Source of the DNA: an uncultured Muriicola sp.
Lineage (GTDB): Bacteria; Bacteroidota; Bacteroidia; Flavobacteriales; Flavobacteriaceae
Length of the DNA: 45,823 nt
Assembly: GCF_947258935.1 (NCBI RefSeq)
Contig: NZ_CAMYKH010000019.1
Coordinates: 1 to 45,823, forward strand
Direction of reading: 5' to 3'
Shown here: positions 42,463 through 45,823 of the stretch, one piece after another
How the letters are laid out: each line of letters begins with the position of its first letter
How positions within the stretch are numbered: position 1 is the first letter of the stretch
Position numbers and translations under genes: made by a program
The notes under the pieces: generated by a model
Databases searched by the model: none
Told to the model about the DNA's origin: nothing
Seen by the model: the letters and a program-made list of their open reading frames with translations, nothing else

Positions 42463-43398
42463 TTATTCCAGAAATTTGATGTTTCGTTTTAATCCTGAAA
42501 ATTTTGTGCGTTTCACGGCAGATCCTTTAAAGACCTTTTTAAAAACATCTTCAGTGATCTCTTCCCACTCCTTTTTACTCATGGAGAGTATTTCCGGATT
42601 AGGATTGAACAAAGGAGTTTGATGCGATTTTGAGAATCGGTTCCAGGGGCATACATCCTGGCATACATCACACCCAAAGATCCAATCATCTAGTTGACCC
42701 TGGAAAGAAGAAGGGATCTCATTCTTTAATTCGATGGTGAGATAGGAAATACACTTACTCCCATCTACAACATAGGGTTGTACAATTGCCTCGGTAGGGC
42801 AGGCGTCAATGCATGCGGTGCAAGTGCCACAATGATCCGTCACAGGATGATCATAATCTATCTCCAGGTCTACGATCAGTTCGGCAATAAAATAGAAAGA
42901 ACCATGCTGTTGGGTAAGGAGATTACTGTGTTTTCCCATCCATCCCAAACCACTTTTAGCAGCCCAGGCTTTATCGAGCACAGGGGCCGAATCTACAAAC
43001 GCCCTCCCTTTTACCTCACCAATGGTCTCCTCAATAAAGGCATGAAGTTCCCTTAATTTTGATTTAATGACCTGGTGGTAATCTTGCCCATAGGCGTATT
43101 TTGATATTTTATAGGTATCCGCTTCCTGTTGCTCAGAAGGAAAATAGTTCAATAACAAAGAAATAACAGATTTAGCATCATCCACCAGTTTTCTCGGATC
43201 CAATCTTTTGTCAAAGTGATTCTCCATGTACCCCATCTCCCCATGCATATTAGCCTTTAACCATTTCTCCAGCCTGGGTGCTTCTTCTTCAAGGAAATCG
43301 GCCTTGGAAATACCACATGACAAAAAACCAAGGCGTTTGGCTTCTTCTTTTATGAGTTGGGTTTCCTTTTTTTTAGAGTTCACTTCAATTAAAGGCAA
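42463..43398 (-). CDS. queG: Epoxyqueuosine reductase QueG
   Basis: 311 residues. QueG is the cobalamin- and 4Fe-4S-dependent enzyme that reduces epoxyqueuosine to queuosine in tRNA anticodons. Both ferredoxin-type clusters are present: [12 protein letters not shown] and [13 protein letters not shown]. The substrate/cobalamin block is [25 protein letters not shown]. The frame starts with TTG at 43398, giving [24 protein letters not shown]; no ATG is near, and GTG five codons on is the alternative. It is transcribed alone, with a palindrome 43-62 bases upstream. Cytoplasmic. Confidence 0.95.
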   Translation of the reverse strand: MPLIEVNSKKKETQLIKEEAKRLGFLSCGISKADFLEEEAPRLEKWLKANMHGEMGYMENHFDKRLDPRKLVDDAKSVISLLLNYFPSEQQEADTYKISKYAYGQDYHQVIKSKLRELHAFIEETIGEVKGRAFVDSAPVLDKAWAAKSGLGWMGKHSNLLTQQHGSFYFIAELIVDLEIDYDHPVTDHCGTCTACIDACPTEAIVQPYVVDGSKCISYLTIELKNEIPSSFQGQLDDWIFGCDVCQDVCPWNRFSKSHQTPLFNPNPEILSMSKKEWEEITEDVFKKVFKGSAVKRTKFSGLKRNIKFLE

Positions 43399-43440
43399 AT
43401 TACTTTGTAATTAATGAATTGAGCTAAATTACAATTATCT

Positions 43441-43460
43441 TTCAGAATAGATTTTCTGAA
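43441..43460. promoter_or_regulatory. Palindrome upstream of queG
   Basis: TTCAGAA (43441-43447), six bases, TTCTGAA (43454-43460): perfect 7-bp arms in the 172-base gap. It lies upstream of the only plausible -7 (TAATTTAG, one mismatch). No T tract, so not a terminator. Chance is possible. Confidence 0.35.
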
Positions 43461-43510
43461 TTATTTGAAACTCCTAAACCATTAATTTTAACCTTAATAA
43501 AATATCACCA

Positions 43511-43538
43511 AAAAAACCGAAGCTTAGGACTTCGGTTT
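43511..43538 (-). terminator. Rho-independent terminator after the lipoprotein gene
   Basis: On the minus strand AAACCGAAG (43538-43530), seven-base loop, CTTCGGTTT (43522-43514), followed by more T residues. Nine perfect pairs, 33 bases past the stop. Confidence 0.9.
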
Positions 43539-43570
43539 ATATAAATTGCTGCCAAATGTGTTAGCTACTT

Positions 43571-44230
43571 TTAATTTGCAGGTGCAAAGACAGCAGCAGC
43601 TATATCTGCACACTCTCCAATTGCATTAGGATATACTGTGAATGGGGCATACAAGAATGGCTCATCACAACCGCCTCTATAAGTGCTAATTTGTTCATTG
43701 ACCAATCCAGGTACCACAGGGCCATGGGTTCTTAACACCACATGAACTTCTGCACCAAAAGTATTCCCAACTGTCAAACCTCCTACAGAAGGAAATCCAA
43801 AACTCTCATTCATTGATTCTGGAGAATCATCTCCTGCTTTTAAATGTGCTGAAAAATTTCCCTTCCCATTCTTGCCAACGACGTGTCCGCCTGCATACAT
43901 CACTTCAACTTCCACCTCTACCGGTGTTGCAAAATCCCCTTCATTGCATTCTCCGGGAGTTGCACAATCTTGAGGATTGTTCCAGATTACCCACCATATG
44001 GTATAGGCTCCCGGGTGTAAACCCTCTGCTTTGAAATTAACTGTTATCCCATTTTTATTTCTATGTAATGTTGAAGTACCGGTAATTCCCCCAAGGCCTC
44101 CTATTGATGTCATTTGTTTACCAGATGCTTTTGCAGAAACACCAATAAGTTCATCTGGTTCAGATTCTGTAGAGCACGAAAAAGCGAATACTAAAAGTAA
44201 AGCAATTCCAAAATTCATTAAGGTTTTCAT
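43571..44230 (-). CDS. Predicted surface lipoprotein of unknown function
   Basis: 219 residues. A lipoprotein signal ends in VFAFSC with C19 as the lipidated residue; the next residues (STESEPDE) are acidic, as in the export signal that places Bacteroidota lipoproteins on the cell surface. The mature part is predicted to be a beta-sandwich (GTSTLHRNKNGITVNFKAEG, HPGAYTIWWVIWNNP) with cysteines in NPQDCATPGECNEG, RGGCDEPF and GECADIA that could form disulfides. The layout recalls CHRD or superoxide-dismutase-like sandwiches, but I do not recognise a family with confidence. Monocistronic, with a strong terminator. Confidence 0.8.
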   Translation of the reverse strand: MKTLMNFGIALLLVFAFSCSTESEPDELIGVSAKASGKQMTSIGGLGGITGTSTLHRNKNGITVNFKAEGLHPGAYTIWWVIWNNPQDCATPGECNEGDFATPVEVEVEVMYAGGHVVGKNGKGNFSAHLKAGDDSPESMNESFGFPSVGGLTVGNTFGAEVHVVLRTHGPVVPGLVNEQISTYRGGCDEPFLYAPFTVYPNAIGECADIAAAVFAPAN

Positions 44231-44429
44231 AATATTGATTTTTAGATTAATACAATACTAAAGATGGCATAATTCCGGGATAACCACATAATCGGAATGT
44301 TGCAATTACTTTAATGTTTTTTGGTGTTCATACAACATAACTATAATCCTATAACCTATGTTGCAGGAATATCTATTTCTTGTTTTAAAGTGGGATTAAA
44401 AAAAATTGATAATCAGGTTTTGAGATAAC

Positions 44430-45823
44430 CTAATTTTCAGCAAAGGAATACTTTAATTTTGAGAAACCAATTTTATTATAAAGAACCTTGTAGCGCGGAT
44501 CATTGCGAAGTGGAATCAACAAGGGTTCCTCCCGGAACCAGGTAAGTTCCACTTCATGCCGGTCATAGGACCTTTGAAGCCACATAAATGCCTTTTCATA
44601 TTCCTGGAGCGTGCAGTAGTATAGCGCAATGAACCATGCAGGGCTGCCAGAAGATCCTTTTGCATATTCATTTTCCAGTTCTTGCAAATGCTTTGAAGCT
44701 TTATTTTTATTTCCATCCATATAAGAATAAACTCCATTTAACCACATAAGAATAGTACCATAGTCCCCTAAATAGTACAATAATTTAGCTGATTCACGCA
44801 GATACCACCAATTATCGCTAAAAAGTGTATTGCCAGCTTTCATTAAATCAAGAGCCCCCTTTCTGTTTCCTAAGAGCATTAAAGCCTCCCCTTTAAAAGT
44901 ATAAAATATCCCAACCGATGGGTCAATGGCAATACTTTTATCCATTGCCACAATAGCCTCTTTATATCTCCCGGTCTTTATTGCATAATCAGCTATAATT
45001 GCAGGCGTCCTATCAAAAATAAAATTTGATAGACAATGTTGATAATAGGGTTCAACCCGTTCAAAATCCCAATCATAATAAAAATAACCGGTATACAACA
45101 TATCCTCTAACTCACTATAAGAACTGTCTATTTTCTGAGCCTTTTCCAATGCTTTTTTACCATTGGCCCAAGCTTCTTGTTCGGGATATAACCCCCAGAC
45201 TAATCCACCTGTCATCCATACATCTGCCAATCCTATATAGGGCTCAATATAATCACTATCCAATAATATTGCTTTTTCAAACAATGGAATGGCACTTGTG
45301 AACGAACTTTCGTTCTCTTTGTACTTTTGAGATTTTGCTAACAGATAACTTCTATAGGCTTCTTCATTGTTCGTTGGTTTTTTTTGTATAGCCTCATATT
45401 CACTATCCGAAATCTGAATGTCCATTTTTCTTGCGACATTTTCCGCAACCTCTGCCTGGATCTTAAAAATATCATTGCTATTCCAATCCCCTGTATATTC
45501 ATCGGCCCAAAAATGATCATCGGCCTGGCCATCAATTAATTGAAGGCTCACTTTTATTTTATCTCCGGATTTTTGGAAACTACCTTCCAATATATGGGTA
45601 ACACCCAATTCACTGGCAATTTCTGGTATACTTTTGTCGGAATTCTTGTACAGTAATATGGATGTTCTGGAACTTACTTTAGTGAAGGATTTGATTTTGG
45701 TAAGTCTTGAAATAACCTCATCGGTCATACCTTCACAAAATGGATCCATAGCGGCATCACCACTATAATTTTTAAAAGGAAGTACGGCAATAGATTTATC
45801 TGTGTTTGAACTTGAAGCGGCTT
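44430..45823 (-). CDS. TolB/FlgO-like plus TPR repeat protein, 5' end beyond window
   Basis: The frame is open to the right window edge: upstream of the ATG at 45749 it reads SSNTDKSIAVLPFKNYSGDA, the standard opening of FlgO/TolB-like domains, so that ATG is internal and the true start lies outside. The first 115 visible residues form this domain (FCEGMTDEVISRLTKI, SRTSILLYKN, LGVTHILEGSFQKSGDKIKV, FWADEYTG); the rest, to residue 464, is a chain of TPR helices. In Bacteroidota such proteins usually carry an N-terminal DNA-binding domain (AraC- or OmpR-like) or an adenylate-cyclase domain and one membrane helix; which applies here cannot be seen. The 199-base gap downstream holds only a weak hairpin and the lipoprotein promoter. 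Confidence 0.85.
   Translation of the reverse strand, partial: AASSSNTDKSIAVLPFKNYSGDAAMDPFCEGMTDEVISRLTKIKSFTKVSSRTSILLYKNSDKSIPEIASELGVTHILEGSFQKSGDKIKVSLQLIDGQADDHFWADEYTGDWNSNDIFKIQAEVAENVARKMDIQISDSEYEAIQKKPTNNEEAYRSYLLAKSQKYKENESSFTSAIPLFEKAILLDSDYIEPYIGLADVWMTGGLVWGLYPEQEAWANGKKALEKAQKIDSSYSELEDMLYTGYFYYDWDFERVEPYYQHCLSNFIFDRTPAIIADYAIKTGRYKEAIVAMDKSIAIDPSVGIFYTFKGEALMLLGNRKGALDLMKAGNTLFSDNWWYLRESAKLLYYLGDYGTILMWLNGVYSYMDGNKNKASKHLQELENEYAKGSSGSPAWFIALYYCTLQEYEKAFMWLQRSYDRHEVELTWFREEPLLIPLRNDPRYKVLYNKIGFSKLKYSFAEN

Noticed and set aside
44390-44429. AGGTT-N7-AACCT followed by a T run as terminator of the TPR gene
   Set aside because: Only five pairs and about nine bases between stem and T run; too weak to list, though some termination is possible.

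Overview
The window is chromosomal DNA from a member of the Bacteroidota, almost certainly a (marine-type) Flavobacteriaceae. The evidence is gene content and promoters: gliding/type IX secretion genes (sprA, a PorP/SprF protein), TonB with an acidic linker, a LytS/LytTR two-component pair, the neighbour set maeB-ruvA-sprA and gcvH-vanZ, the split cytochrome oxidase operon, and several good matches to the Bacteroidota promoter (-33 TTG, about 20 bp, -7 TAnnTTTG). No tRNA, rRNA, CRISPR array, insertion sequence or prophage was seen. Coding density is very high and no gene-free stretch exceeds about 215 bases.

Layout. 1-2320 (minus): an NAD-linked formate dehydrogenase module (NuoE/NuoF-type diaphorase subunit, cut by the window edge, and fdhD), visibly richer in G+C than the rest. 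2323-5977 (minus): a doubtful small gene, a gamma-carbonic anhydrase, a LytTR response regulator and its TPR sensor kinase. 6089-6123: a 14-bp direct repeat with 21-bp period, the best candidate for the regulator's binding site, facing a divergent secreted von Willebrand A protein (6192-7367). 7421-12724: a PorP/SprF outer membrane protein, an Nfu iron-sulfur scaffold, dodecin, a YyaL/DUF255 protein and an MscS channel. 12751-22956 (minus): tsaB preceded by a large MacAB-TolC-like efflux operon in which a permease-permease-adaptor cassette occurs twice around one ATPase gene. 23055-28260 (minus): cyoE, two subunit-III-like proteins, subunit IV, then assembly factors (a cysteine-free SCO paralogue, SCO, DUF420, a 78-residue CxxC membrane protein). 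28363-29274 (plus): a secreted metallo-beta-lactamase-fold hydrolase. 29348-30880 (minus): tonB, vanZ, gcvH. 30949-40805 (minus): sprA (broken), ruvA, maeB. 41003-45823 (minus): an SLC45-like sugar transporter, queG, a lipoprotein and the C-terminal part of a TolB/FlgO-TPR protein.

How it fits together: most genes are core metabolism, respiration and envelope functions. The observations most worth following are the predicted LytTR operator next to the kinase/regulator pair and the vWA gene, the kinase's unusual secreted carboxypeptidase-regulatory-like plus TPR sensor, the apparent co-orientation of this pair with the carbonic anhydrase/formate dehydrogenase block, the cassette-duplicated ABC exporter, the cysteine-less SCO paralogue and small CxxC protein in the oxidase-assembly block, and an out-of-frame lesion in sprA that also seems to lack a segment present in relatives. 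All functional statements rest on sequence motifs and remembered family features; no database search was possible.
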